Source: Flavobacteriales bacterium
Lineage (GTDB): Bacteria > Bacteroidota > Bacteroidia > Flavobacteriales_D > Crocinitomicaceae
Direction: 5' to 3'
Length of the DNA: 6,736 bases
NCBI GenBank assembly: GCA_947496835.1
Contig: CANMFV010000057.1
Coordinates: forward strand, 1-6,736
Part shown: positions 1-6,383 of the stretch, piece after piece
Layout of the letters: each line of letters opens with the position of its first letter
Position numbering within the stretch: position 1 is the first letter of the stretch
Translations under genes and position numbers: made by a program
Notes under the pieces: model-generated
The model's database searches: none
What the model saw: the letters and a program-made list of their open reading frames with translations, nothing else
Told to the model about the DNA's origin: nothing

Positions 1-573
1 CAATACGCGACCATCCTTTACAAGATCCATACCGGCTTTCAATTTTGGCAAATCTTCGAGAAGCAATCCAGCTTCTTTAATTGCTGCAGCATTTAAATGT
101 AACGCTTTTGGTTTTTCTTCGACACGATAACCCCAAGTTGGTATGCGGTGTTTTAAGGCAAAACTTTTAATTTCAATAAGTCGATCTTCGAAAATTGTTT
201 GCAGTGACTTTGTTTCAAGTTGAACGAATTGAATATCAAAGCAAAGTTTGTGTCCACCAACCTCAATAAACGAGGTAATTAACTGCTGTAATTCGGGTGG
301 GCCATAAACGGTCAATCCTCGTGTTCGGCCCAATAAGTGCATACTTGAAATTAAACCGGGAAGACCGAAAAAATGATCTCCGTGCAAGTGGGAAATGAGA
401 ATGTGGGAAATTCGCTGCAGTTTAATACCAAATTTACGTAGTTGTAGTTGGGTTCCTTCACCACAATCTATCAGAATATGTCGGTTATTACATTCAATGT
501 ATTGCGCAGTGGGATTTCTTTTTGCGGTCGGAAGAGCGGCACCGCTACCTAAAATACATATGGAGAAACTCAC
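1..573 (-). CDS. rnz: Ribonuclease Z, N-terminal 191 residues (3' end cut by window edge)
   Basis: Cytoplasmic zinc endonuclease of the metallo-beta-lactamase superfamily that removes 3' trailers from tRNA precursors. The N-terminal strand reads ILGSGAALPT (residues 7-16). The signature SHLHGDHFFGLPGL lies at residues 61-74, with metal ligands H62, H64 and H67 and catalytic D66, and a further family histidine sits in LKHRIPTWGY (H142). The following segment with LPKLKAG fits the usual bacterial protein of about 300 residues, so roughly the last third is missing at the left edge. The start is GTG at 573-571: the same frame has a TGA at 586-588 and no ATG between, so no other usual start codon is available, and residue 2 onward matches the family N-terminus. 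It overlaps the stop of the STAS gene by 4 bases (GTGA), implying translational coupling. There is no clear Shine-Dalgarno sequence. Identity is very secure. Confidence 0.95.
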   Translation of the reverse strand, partial: MSFSICILGSGAALPTAKRNPTAQYIECNNRHILIDCGEGTQLQLRKFGIKLQRISHILISHLHGDHFFGLPGLISSMHLLGRTRGLTVYGPPELQQLITSFIEVGGHKLCFDIQFVQLETKSLQTIFEDRLIEIKSFALKHRIPTWGYRVEEKPKALHLNAAAIKEAGLLLEDLPKLKAGMDLVKDGRVL

Positions 574-911
574 GCGATAAGAACATCAATTCCTTTATCA
601 ACGGAACTAGAAATCATTAGCACTTTATCCAATTGTGCGATTTCAATCATTTTTTGAACATTGCTTTGTAGGCCACAAATGGCAAATCGACCATTTGTAT
701 CTTTACACAGCCTATTTGCAATAAGAATTGCACTTAATCCAGATGAATCGCAGTATTTCGTTTTTGAAAGGTCCAGTAAAATGAAATTACTCCCAATTTT
801 ATTCAATTGAAGAAAATGACTTTTCAGTTCAGGTGCATTACTTGCGTCGAGTTTTTCGACATGTGCAGATACAATTACTATTTTTCCTTGAGGGTCTACT
901 GAAAAGTTCAT
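570..911 (-). CDS. Single-domain STAS protein (anti-sigma-factor antagonist family)
   Basis: A 113-residue protein made only of a STAS domain, like SpoIIAA and RsbV. The N-terminal strands (KIVIVSAHVEKLDASNAPEL, about residues 10-29) and the core LLDLSKTKYCDSSGLSAIL (45-63) are typical. In SpoIIAA the serine in DSSG is phosphorylated by a partner kinase; the equivalent here is S57 in D55-S56-S57-G58. By family knowledge such proteins switch by phosphorylation and bind an anti-sigma kinase or another partner. No kinase, phosphatase or sigma factor is encoded in this window, so the partner is unknown. I prefer ATG at 911-909; a GTG at 914-912 directly before it would add one residue. The gene follows pyrB after 29 bp with a candidate promoter in the gap, and its stop overlaps the rnz start. 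Family assignment is secure; the biological role is not. Confidence 0.9.
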   Translation of the reverse strand: MNFSVDPQGKIVIVSAHVEKLDASNAPELKSHFLQLNKIGSNFILLDLSKTKYCDSSGLSAILIANRLCKDTNGRFAICGLQSNVQKMIEIAQLDKVLMISSSVDKGIDVLIA

Positions 912-925
912 CACAATCGTTTTGT

Positions 926-933
926 CAAATGTA
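926..933 (-). promoter_or_regulatory. Candidate Bacteroidota -7 promoter element (TACATTTG) for STAS-rnz
   Basis: On the minus strand TACATTTG matches the Bacteroidota sigma -7 consensus TAnnTTTG exactly. It lies in the pyrB-STAS gap and ends 14 bases before the STAS ATG, leaving a very short leader. A TTG lies 16 bases upstream, slightly closer than the usual -33 spacing, so the -33 match is weak. It could allow expression of STAS-rnz independently of pyrRB. The motif is short and low in information, so this is only a candidate. Confidence 0.4.
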
Positions 934-940
934 AAAATTT

Positions 941-1870
941 TCAGCGTTCAATTTTCGATGCGAGCAAATAAATTACTGCCATTCGAACTGCCACACCATT
1001 TTCTACTTGGTCAAGTATAATACTTTGCTTAGAATCAGCCACATCACTTGAGATTTCCACGCCACGGTTAATTGGACCTGGATGCATTACGATGATTTCT
1101 TTCGAAAGCCCATCTAATATCTCTTTGGTTAATCCAAATAACATTGTGTATTCTCGCAAGGATGGAAAATACTTGATGTCCTGTCTTTCTAATTGAATGC
1201 GAAGCATGTTGGCAACATCGCACCATTCCAAGGCTTCACGAAGGTTATGAGAAACTTTTACGCCAAGATCACCAATGTATTTGGGGATTAACGTTGTTGG
1301 ACCGCAAACCATCACTTCGGCGCCAAGTTTTTGTAGGCAATAAATGTTTGAAAGTGCCACACGTGAATGAAGGATATCACCCACAATAACCACTTTTTTT
1401 CCTTCAACACTTCCCAGACGTTCGCGTATCGAGAATGCATCAAGTAACGCTTGTGTTGGATGTTCGTGTGTGCCATCTCCTGCGTTTATGACGCGTGCTT
1501 TCACTTTTTGAGAGAGAAACAATGCAGCTCCTGGATTTGGATGTCGCATGACAACCATATCCACTTTCATTGCTAGGATGTTGTTTACGGTGTCGATTAA
1601 TGTCTCACCTTTTTTCACAGAGCTACTTGCTGCGCTGAAATTCACTGTATCAGCAGAAAGTCTTTTTTCGGCTAATTCAAATGAAAGTCTAGTACGGGTA
1701 GAATTTTCGAAGAAAATATTAGCAATTGTAATGTCTCTGAGAGATGGAACTTTCTTAATCGGACGATTGATAACCTCTTTAAAGCTATCCGCTGTCTTGA
1801 AGATTAACTCGATATCTTGTCGCGTTAAATCTTTTATTCCCGTAAGGTGATCAACACTTAAATTATTCAT
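941..1870 (-). CDS. pyrB: Aspartate carbamoyltransferase catalytic chain
   Basis: Joins carbamoyl phosphate and L-aspartate to give carbamoyl aspartate, the committed step of de novo pyrimidine synthesis, in the cytoplasm. The 309-residue length is typical. Carbamoyl-phosphate site motifs are visible: STRTR (57-61), S83 and K87 in SSSVKKGE, R109 in MRHP, and HPTQ (137-140). The aspartate domain shows GDILHSRVA (164-172), R224 in MLRIQ and HPGPINRGVEI (263-273), the last in the form seen in Bacillus-type PyrB rather than E. coli. The start is ATG at 1870-1868, giving MNNLSVDHLTG; the frame stays open further upstream but that stretch overlaps pyrR and does not resemble the family. It overlaps pyrR by 8 bases (ATGAATAA), so the two are probably translationally coupled. 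No regulatory chain gene (pyrI) or other pyrimidine gene is present nearby. Confidence 0.97.
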   Translation of the reverse strand: MNNLSVDHLTGIKDLTRQDIELIFKTADSFKEVINRPIKKVPSLRDITIANIFFENSTRTRLSFELAEKRLSADTVNFSAASSSVKKGETLIDTVNNILAMKVDMVVMRHPNPGAALFLSQKVKARVINAGDGTHEHPTQALLDAFSIRERLGSVEGKKVVIVGDILHSRVALSNIYCLQKLGAEVMVCGPTTLIPKYIGDLGVKVSHNLREALEWCDVANMLRIQLERQDIKYFPSLREYTMLFGLTKEILDGLSKEIIVMHPGPINRGVEISSDVADSKQSIILDQVENGVAVRMAVIYLLASKIER

Positions 1871-2411
1871 TGCTTTCTTTTGTAAACAAAACCACTTTAT
1901 CTTCTCCTTCTGTTTCTTTCCACTCAACGGAAACGCGTTCTGAAATGAGTGTATCAACTGTCTTTCCGATATAATCGGCTTGAATTGGCAGGTCTCGACT
2001 AAAACGTCGATCAATCAACACCAATAATTCCACCTTTGAGGGACGTCCAAATGACAGTAATGCATCCAAACCCGAACGAATTGTTCTGCCCGTATAAAGT
2101 ACATCATCCACTAAAATGACACGTTTATTTTCGATGCTAAAATCGATGTTTGTGATACTTGGAATCAATGGTTTTTCTCTTCGACGAAAATCATCGCGAT
2201 AAAACGTAATGTCCAGATTTCCACATTGAATTTCTTTTCCAAGAATAGATTCCAAATAAGACTTAAGTCTTGTCACAACGTGAATTCCTCTTGGTTGTAA
2301 ACCAACGAGAACAGTTTCCGAGAAGTCGTTGTGGGATTCAATTAATTCATGGGAAAGACGTTTCAAAGTGAGGTCCAAATGTGTTGGATTCAGAATGACT
2401 TGCTTTTCCAT
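1863..2411 (-). CDS. pyrR: PyrR, pyr operon regulator / uracil phosphoribosyltransferase
   Basis: A 182-residue PRTase-fold protein. In Firmicutes PyrR binds pyr mRNA leaders when UMP is high and promotes attenuation; many members also convert uracil and PRPP to UMP. The PRPP-binding loop is clear as VILVDDVLYTGRT (98-110), with GLQPRG (37-42) near the N-terminus and a PyrR-type C-terminal half with DRRFSRDLPIQADYIGK (134-150). Length is close to the family norm of about 180. I chose ATG at 2411-2409 (MEKQVILNP); an in-frame GTG at 2417-2415 would add two residues but overlaps the candidate -7 element. It precedes and overlaps pyrB, fitting a pyrimidine role. RNA-binding activity cannot be judged from sequence alone, and the gene itself has almost no leader in which an attenuator could sit. 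Confidence 0.95.
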   Translation of the reverse strand: MEKQVILNPTHLDLTLKRLSHELIESHNDFSETVLVGLQPRGIHVVTRLKSYLESILGKEIQCGNLDITFYRDDFRRREKPLIPSITNIDFSIENKRVILVDDVLYTGRTIRSGLDALLSFGRPSKVELLVLIDRRFSRDLPIQADYIGKTVDTLISERVSVEWKETEGEDKVVLFTKESNE

Positions 2412-2416
2412 TACCA

Positions 2417-2424
2417 CAAAGATA
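2417..2424 (-). promoter_or_regulatory. Candidate -7 promoter element (TATCTTTG) immediately upstream of pyrR
   Basis: TATCTTTG on the minus strand fits TAnnTTTG exactly and sits in the 50-bp folC-pyrR gap, only 5 bases before the pyrR ATG. Transcription starting a few bases downstream would give a leaderless or nearly leaderless mRNA. I found no convincing TTTG/TTG -33 element at the usual spacing; the corresponding region instead overlaps a 9-bp palindrome (TGAGTCTCA, 2443-2451). Confidence 0.45.
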
Positions 2425-2461
2425 AGGGATTTTATGTTTGAATGAGTCTCAGAAGTTTTTT

Positions 2462-3697
2462 TTATGCATTAAATGCAGTTTTATCTACATCCGCCAAAAG
2501 AAAGAAACTTCCTGTCACTAGAATAATATCCTTATTTGATGCTTTTTCCATGAGTTCTTTCACCCGTAAATTCACGTTTGCTGAAACGGATAGAATCCTT
2601 TTGTCAGACTGCATCAGGTCATCTAAGGCTTCTTTTTTTAAACTTCGATTATTTTGAAATTCACAAAGGTGAATGGCTGCTTTTCCCGGGAAAAGCGACA
2701 AAATTTCAGGAACATTTTTGTCTTGAGAGGCTCCGTAGACGATGTGTAATTTGTTAAACGGGAAGTTATCTAAGTCTTTTAAAGTCGCTCGAATACCATC
2801 TTGATTATGCGATACATCAAGGTATACAAACGGATTTTCATGTACTTTCGTTAACCTCCCAAATAATCCTGTGTTTTGAAATAGCTTGGTTATAGCCTTC
2901 GTTACGGTTTCTTCAGAAAACGAAATTTTCAATTTTGCTAATGCACAAAGCGCTGTTTTTAAATTCGTTTTTTGAAGTTCAGGCAGTTCTAATGAGTTTA
3001 GAATCTCCCAATTTTCTTGGTCAGCAAAGTAAATCGGTGCACCATGATTAACTGCTTTTTGCATAAAAACGGCCTTAATATCTTCCTGGGTTTGTCCAAT
3101 CACGACGGGTTGACTTGACTTAATGATTCCGGCTTTTTCGAGCGCAATTTCAGGTAGTGTTTCCCCTAAGAATTGTGTGTGGTCGAGACCGATGTTTGTG
3201 ATTACTGCAATAGTGGACTGTAAAACATTCGTTGAGTCAAGTCTACCACCCATGCCAGTTTCGATTACAGCATAGGAACAATTGTTGCGTTGAAAATGAT
3301 CCATTGCCATAGCAAAGGTGACTTCGAAGAAACTAGGCTCAAAATCAAGTTTAAGGTCAATTATACGTTGACAAAAATGGACCACTGATGCCTCGTCAAT
3401 TTGAACTCCGTTGATGCGAATCCGTTCCCGGAAATCGAAAATATGAGGAGAAGTGAATAATCCAACTTTCTCGTTGTTCTCAGTCAGAATGGAACTGATG
3501 TACGAACAGGTAGATCCTTTACCGTTTGTACCCGCCACATGAATGATGGTCATGTTTTTTGGATCAATCCCAAGGAAATCTAGTAAGTCCATGGTTTGTT
3601 TTAACCCCGGTTTATACGCACTTGCACCGTTGTTTTGATAGGATGGGAATTGATTAAAAAGCCAAGAAACAGCTTGCGTATACGTTTCGAATTTCAT
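2462..3697 (-). CDS. folC: Bifunctional dihydrofolate synthase / folylpolyglutamate synthase
   Basis: Cytoplasmic Mur-ligase-family ATP enzyme that adds glutamate to dihydropteroate to make dihydrofolate and then extends the polyglutamate tail. The 411-residue protein shows the P-loop HVAGTNGKGST (53-63), TSPHIFDFRERIRING (82-97), ETGMGGRLDSTN (146-157), NIGLDHTQFLG (168-178) and EKAGIIK (187-193), whose K188 matches the carbamylated lysine. The C-terminal domain shows GRL (280-282) and DVSHNQDG (294-301). The start is ATG at 3697-3695 (MKFETYTQAVSWLF), the family N-terminus; the open frame continues upstream but lies inside nhaD and looks unlike FolC. The start lies 2 bases after the nhaD stop, so it is probably in the same operon. 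A 50-bp gap with a candidate promoter separates it from pyrR, with no obvious terminator hairpin. Confidence 0.96.
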   Translation of the reverse strand: MKFETYTQAVSWLFNQFPSYQNNGASAYKPGLKQTMDLLDFLGIDPKNMTIIHVAGTNGKGSTCSYISSILTENNEKVGLFTSPHIFDFRERIRINGVQIDEASVVHFCQRIIDLKLDFEPSFFEVTFAMAMDHFQRNNCSYAVIETGMGGRLDSTNVLQSTIAVITNIGLDHTQFLGETLPEIALEKAGIIKSSQPVVIGQTQEDIKAVFMQKAVNHGAPIYFADQENWEILNSLELPELQKTNLKTALCALAKLKISFSEETVTKAITKLFQNTGLFGRLTKVHENPFVYLDVSHNQDGIRATLKDLDNFPFNKLHIVYGASQDKNVPEILSLFPGKAAIHLCEFQNNRSLKKEALDDLMQSDKRILSVSANVNLRVKELMEKASNKDIILVTGSFFLLADVDKTAFNA

Positions 3698-3699
3698 TT

Positions 3700-5055
3700 C
3701 TACATCAATTGGACTAAAAATATGGCAATACCCGCTAAATAGCCAAGTGCTGCCAATAAGGTGATGCGTTTTAAGTACCAGAAAAATGATATTTTCTCCA
3801 TCCCCATGGCCACAACTCCAGCAGCGGATCCTATAATGAGCATTGATCCACCAGTTCCGGCAGCATAGGCGATGAAATGCCAAATTTCATGGTCTAGTCC
3901 GAATTGGAACATCCCCATGGATGCAGCTACAATCGGAACATTGTCAATGATGGCAGAGGCTACACCGAGTAATGTGACGAATAAATTCACATTCATACTT
4001 TTTTGAATTTGTACGCCAAATCCGTAAATCATGCCTGTCGATTCCATGGCGGCAATGGTCATCAGAATACCTAAAAAGAAAAGTATACTGGGTAGTTCAA
4101 TTTTAGTAAGAGCCTTGAATGTTGGACTTGTGTGGGAAGTAGTCGCTGTAATATCGGTTAATGAAAACTGTCGTTTACTGATAATTTCTGCAACGATGGA
4201 AAGTAATCCTAATGAAAACATCATTCCCATGTATGGTGGTAAATGTGTTGTCATTTTGATTATCGGCACAAGGATGATCAAAAATAAACCAAGGATTAAG
4301 ATAATGACGCTTTGTTTTTTCGTTTTTTCACTCGAATCTGTTTGTTGAATAGTCCCTTTAAACGGCTTCATTTTTGATGCAATTAATAGGGGAACAAATG
4401 TGGATATAAGCGCTGGTAAAAAAAGATGATTAATTAGACTTCCTGCATTCACTTTGTGGTTCATCCATAACATGGTTGTCGTCACATCTCCTATAGGAGA
4501 CCAAGCACCTCCTGAATTAGCAGCAATAATGATAAATCCAGCATACCATTTTCGCAAGTCAGTATCTGTAATTATTTTTCTAAGAATACTAATGAGAACA
4601 ATAGTTGCTGTAAGATTATCGATTAAGGCTGACAAGAAAAAGGCAAGAAGGCAAATAATCCAAAGTAGGACTAACTTACTTTTTGTTTTGATTAAAGATT
4701 TAAAAACCTGAAAACCATCGAAGTGATCAATAATTTCAACGATGGTCATTGCCCCAATTAAAAAAATGAGAATTTCACTGGTTTTCCCAAAATGATAGAG
4801 TAAGGTACTTTCTATGAGTTCTTGCTTTTGGGTGATTGATCCGGTTAATTCAGGAATACTCAATTTCCCACATTTAGGATCAATGAGTAAGCCAATACTT
4901 GGATCGAGCCAAAATGTAGGAATTCCAATGAAAATCACGCCCCAAGAAAGAACCATCATGAGTAGGGCAGGAACCAACTTATCGATTTTTAGTGTATGCT
5001 CCATGGTGATTGCAGCATAACCAAAAATAAATATGAAAAGAAGTGTAGCGTACAT
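3700..5055 (-). CDS. nhaD: Na+/H+ antiporter, NhaD family
   Basis: Inner-membrane antiporter of the ion-transporter (IT) superfamily that exports Na+ (often Li+) in exchange for protons, supporting salt and pH homeostasis. The 451-residue protein is almost wholly hydrophobic, with roughly a dozen membrane segments. NhaD-type polar motifs lie within or between them: EIIDHFDGF (107-115), SALIDNLTAT (142-151), ANSGGAWSPIGDVTTTMLW (179-197), SAIIDNVPIVAA (367-378) and GTGGSMLIIGSAAGV (400-414). The paired IDN motifs (D146-N147 and D371-N372) fit the internal two-fold repeat of the superfamily and are likely ion-binding positions, by inference. A charged cytoplasmic stretch (about 228-248, rich in K, E and S) separates the two halves. 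The first residues MYATLLFIFIFGYAAI form a membrane segment and support ATG at 5055-5053. It begins 3 bases after the dehydrogenase stop and ends 2 bases before folC. Confidence 0.93.
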   Translation of the reverse strand: MYATLLFIFIFGYAAITMEHTLKIDKLVPALLMMVLSWGVIFIGIPTFWLDPSIGLLIDPKCGKLSIPELTGSITQKQELIESTLLYHFGKTSEILIFLIGAMTIVEIIDHFDGFQVFKSLIKTKSKLVLLWIICLLAFFLSALIDNLTATIVLISILRKIITDTDLRKWYAGFIIIAANSGGAWSPIGDVTTTMLWMNHKVNAGSLINHLFLPALISTFVPLLIASKMKPFKGTIQQTDSSEKTKKQSVIILILGLFLIILVPIIKMTTHLPPYMGMMFSLGLLSIVAEIISKRQFSLTDITATTSHTSPTFKALTKIELPSILFFLGILMTIAAMESTGMIYGFGVQIQKSMNVNLFVTLLGVASAIIDNVPIVAASMGMFQFGLDHEIWHFIAYAAGTGGSMLIIGSAAGVVAMGMEKISFFWYLKRITLLAALGYLAGIAIFLVQLM

Positions 5056-5058
5056 GTA

Positions 5059-6288
5059 TTAAACCAATTGCTTCAAGGCAATTTCGAATGCTGCATTTGC
5101 GATGTTTGTTTTTGCTTGATTTGATTCATGTGTTGCTTTCAAGGCATTGTAGATAATCGAACTTGTATCTTCGAAAATTAATTTATCTTCGATTGTTTCT
5201 AAGTCGTTACTCATCAAGTAAGCAAACACCCTTGCCATTCCACAATTTGCAATGAAATCTGGAATTAATGATAGGTTCGCATCAGCTTTTTCGGCAATTG
5301 GACCGAAGAAAATTTCTTGGTCAGCAAACGGTACATTAGCTCCTGAAGAAATCACTTGTAATCCTGAAGCAAGCAGTTGATTTAAATTTTCTTCTGAAAA
5401 CATTCGACTACCAGCACAAGGAATAAACACTTCGGCAGGTGTGCTCCAAATACGTGCATTTACTTCGTCAAACGAAAGCATTTGGTCACTTTTTAATTCA
5501 TTTCCATTTTTAGAAAGGAACAATGTTTTCACTTCTTCGAAACTAAGTCCCTCTTCTTTGATAATTCCACCTACACGGTCAATGATTCCAACTATTTTTG
5601 CACCATTCAAAGCAAGGTAGTAAGCCGCTGCGGATCCTACATTTCCCCAACCTTGAACAATCACTTTTTTATCTTTCACATCGCCACCCCACAAAGAGAA
5701 ATAGTGACGAATGGATTCAGAGACTCCGAAACCTGTAATCATATCTGCAACAACAAATTTTCTAGTTACATCCGGACTTAACGTTTCATCTTCAATGACT
5801 TTTAATACCCCTCTTTGCAATTGACCAATTCGGTTCATTTTCTGTGCTTCCTTCGGCTGAAAGTGACCGTTAAACACTCCTTCTTGAGGATGCCATACAC
5901 CGCAAGATTCCGTAATTGGAATTACTTCATGAATTTCATCCACATTTAAATCACCACCTGTTCCGTAGTAATGTTTCAAAAGTGGACTAACCGCAGCAAA
6001 CCAACGTTTGAGTACACCTTCTTTTCTAGGATCTTTTGGGTCAAAATTAATTCCAGATTTTGCTCCACCGATTGCTGGTCCAGCAACAGTAAATTTCACT
6101 TCCATTGTTTTTGCCAATGATTCTACTTCGCGCTTGTCGAGTCCAACACGCATACGTGTACCACCTCCAGCTGCACCACCTCGTAATGAGTTGATAACAA
6201 CCCATCCTTCTGCTTCTGTTTCAGCATCTTTCCACTCAAAAACGATTTCAGGTCGTTTGTTCTCAAATTTTTGAAGTAAATCTTTCAT
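5059..6288 (-). CDS. Glu/Leu/Phe/Val-type amino-acid dehydrogenase
   Basis: NAD(P)-dependent oxidative deaminase of the glutamate/leucine/phenylalanine/valine dehydrogenase family; 409 residues, cytoplasmic. The substrate domain has GGAAGGGTRMR (37-47), K65 in TMEVKFTV, and catalytic K77 in IGGAKSGINFDP. The proposed catalytic aspartate is D113 in TGGDLNVDE. The Rossmann domain has VVADMITGFGV (179-189) and the dinucleotide motif GWGNVGS (213-219). The position aligned with glutamate dehydrogenase K89, which binds the substrate side chain, is G41, so glutamate specificity is not assured. ATG at 6288-6286 (MKDLLQKFENK) is the start I recall for flavobacterial homologues. An in-frame ATG at 6363 would add 25 residues, but that stretch contains the candidate promoter and is unlike the family. 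First gene of a tight run with nhaD and folC. Confidence 0.93.
   Translation of the reverse strand: MKDLLQKFENKRPEIVFEWKDAETEAEGWVVINSLRGGAAGGGTRMRVGLDKREVESLAKTMEVKFTVAGPAIGGAKSGINFDPKDPRKEGVLKRWFAAVSPLLKHYYGTGGDLNVDEIHEVIPITESCGVWHPQEGVFNGHFQPKEAQKMNRIGQLQRGVLKVIEDETLSPDVTRKFVVADMITGFGVSESIRHYFSLWGGDVKDKKVIVQGWGNVGSAAAYYLALNGAKIVGIIDRVGGIIKEEGLSFEEVKTLFLSKNGNELKSDQMLSFDEVNARIWSTPAEVFIPCAGSRMFSEENLNQLLASGLQVISSGANVPFADQEIFFGPIAEKADANLSLIPDFIANCGMARVFAYLMSNDLETIEDKLIFEDTSSIIYNALKATHESNQAKTNIANAAFEIALKQLV
5066..5083 (-). other. Small inverted repeat at the dehydrogenase 3' end
   Basis: AATTGC (5066-5071) and GCAATT (5078-5083) form a perfect 6-bp inverted repeat with a 6-base loop, inside the last codons of the dehydrogenase gene and about 10 bases before the nhaD ATG. 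No U-tract follows on the minus strand, so it is not an intrinsic terminator. It might fold in mRNA near the nhaD start or be chance; the stem is short and AT-rich. Confidence 0.25.
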
Positions 6289-6308
6289 TTCTTTAGTTGT
6301 ATAGGTTG

Positions 6309-6316
6309 CAAAATTA
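6309..6316 (-). promoter_or_regulatory. Candidate -7 promoter element (TAATTTTG) for the dehydrogenase operon
   Basis: TAATTTTG on the minus strand is an exact TAnnTTTG match. It ends 20 bases before the preferred dehydrogenase ATG, predicting a leader of roughly 15 bases that ends in an A-rich stretch (ACTAAAGAA) common before Bacteroidota starts. The nearest upstream TTTG is about 29 bases away, too far for a standard -33 element, so the promoter is incomplete by consensus. Confidence 0.45.
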
Positions 6317-6340
6317 GGAAAATGGACCTTACTCCGTTGG

Positions 6341-6360
6341 ATTTTCAAATTATTTTCAAA
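6341..6360 (-). repeat. 9-bp direct repeat with 11-bp period upstream of the dehydrogenase promoter
   Basis: On the plus strand ATTTTCAAA occurs at 6341-6349 and again at 6352-6360, separated by TT (minus strand: TTTGAAAAT twice). The period of 11 bp is about one helical turn, and the pair starts 25 bp upstream of the candidate -7 element. This is a plausible place for a regulator site or upstream A-tract element, but AT-rich repeats of this size can arise by chance. Confidence 0.4.
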
Positions 6361-6365
6361 CAATT

Positions 6366-6381
6366 CAATGATTTGTCATTG
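6366..6381 (-). terminator. Weak hairpin after anmK, possible terminator
   Basis: CAATGA (6366-6371) and TCATTG (6376-6381) make a perfect 6-bp stem with a 4-base loop, beginning 2 bases after the anmK stop. Only two of the six pairs are G-C, and the sequence that follows on the minus strand (AATTGTTTG) is only moderately T-rich. It could end or slow anmK transcription, but it is well below a strong intrinsic terminator. Confidence 0.3.
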
Positions 6382-6383
6382 GA

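Noticed and set aside
395..580. Plus-strand open frame opposite the start of rnz
   Set aside because: It is antisense to the conserved metal-binding region of rnz, resembles no protein I know, and has no promoter or ribosome-site support; a shadow frame.
1871..2014. Upstream extension of the pyrB frame into pyrR (48 extra residues)
   Set aside because: It lies within conserved pyrR sequence and does not resemble any PyrB N-terminus; the ATG at 1870 gives the normal family length.
2443..2451. Palindrome TGAGTCTCA upstream of pyrR, considered as operator or terminator
   Set aside because: A 4+4 bp palindrome with one central base is too short to form a hairpin and too common by chance to call an operator without conservation data.
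2465..2477. Inverted repeat TGCATTAAATGCA at the folC stop, considered as terminator
   Set aside because: It has a single-base centre, so it cannot form a proper loop without opening the stem, and there is no T-tract on the minus strand.
3698..3883. Upstream extension of the folC frame into nhaD (62 extra residues)
   Set aside because: The added sequence is Cys/Trp/His-rich out-of-frame translation of nhaD; FolC proteins begin near MKFETYTQAV.
4031..4711. Plus-strand open frames opposite nhaD (4031-4348 and 4454-4711)
   Set aside because: They are shadows of the hydrophobic nhaD coding sequence, with low-complexity translation and no recognisable domain.
6289..6363. 25-residue N-terminal extension of the dehydrogenase
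   Set aside because: It covers the candidate -7 element and A-rich leader and is absent from the family N-terminus as I recall it.
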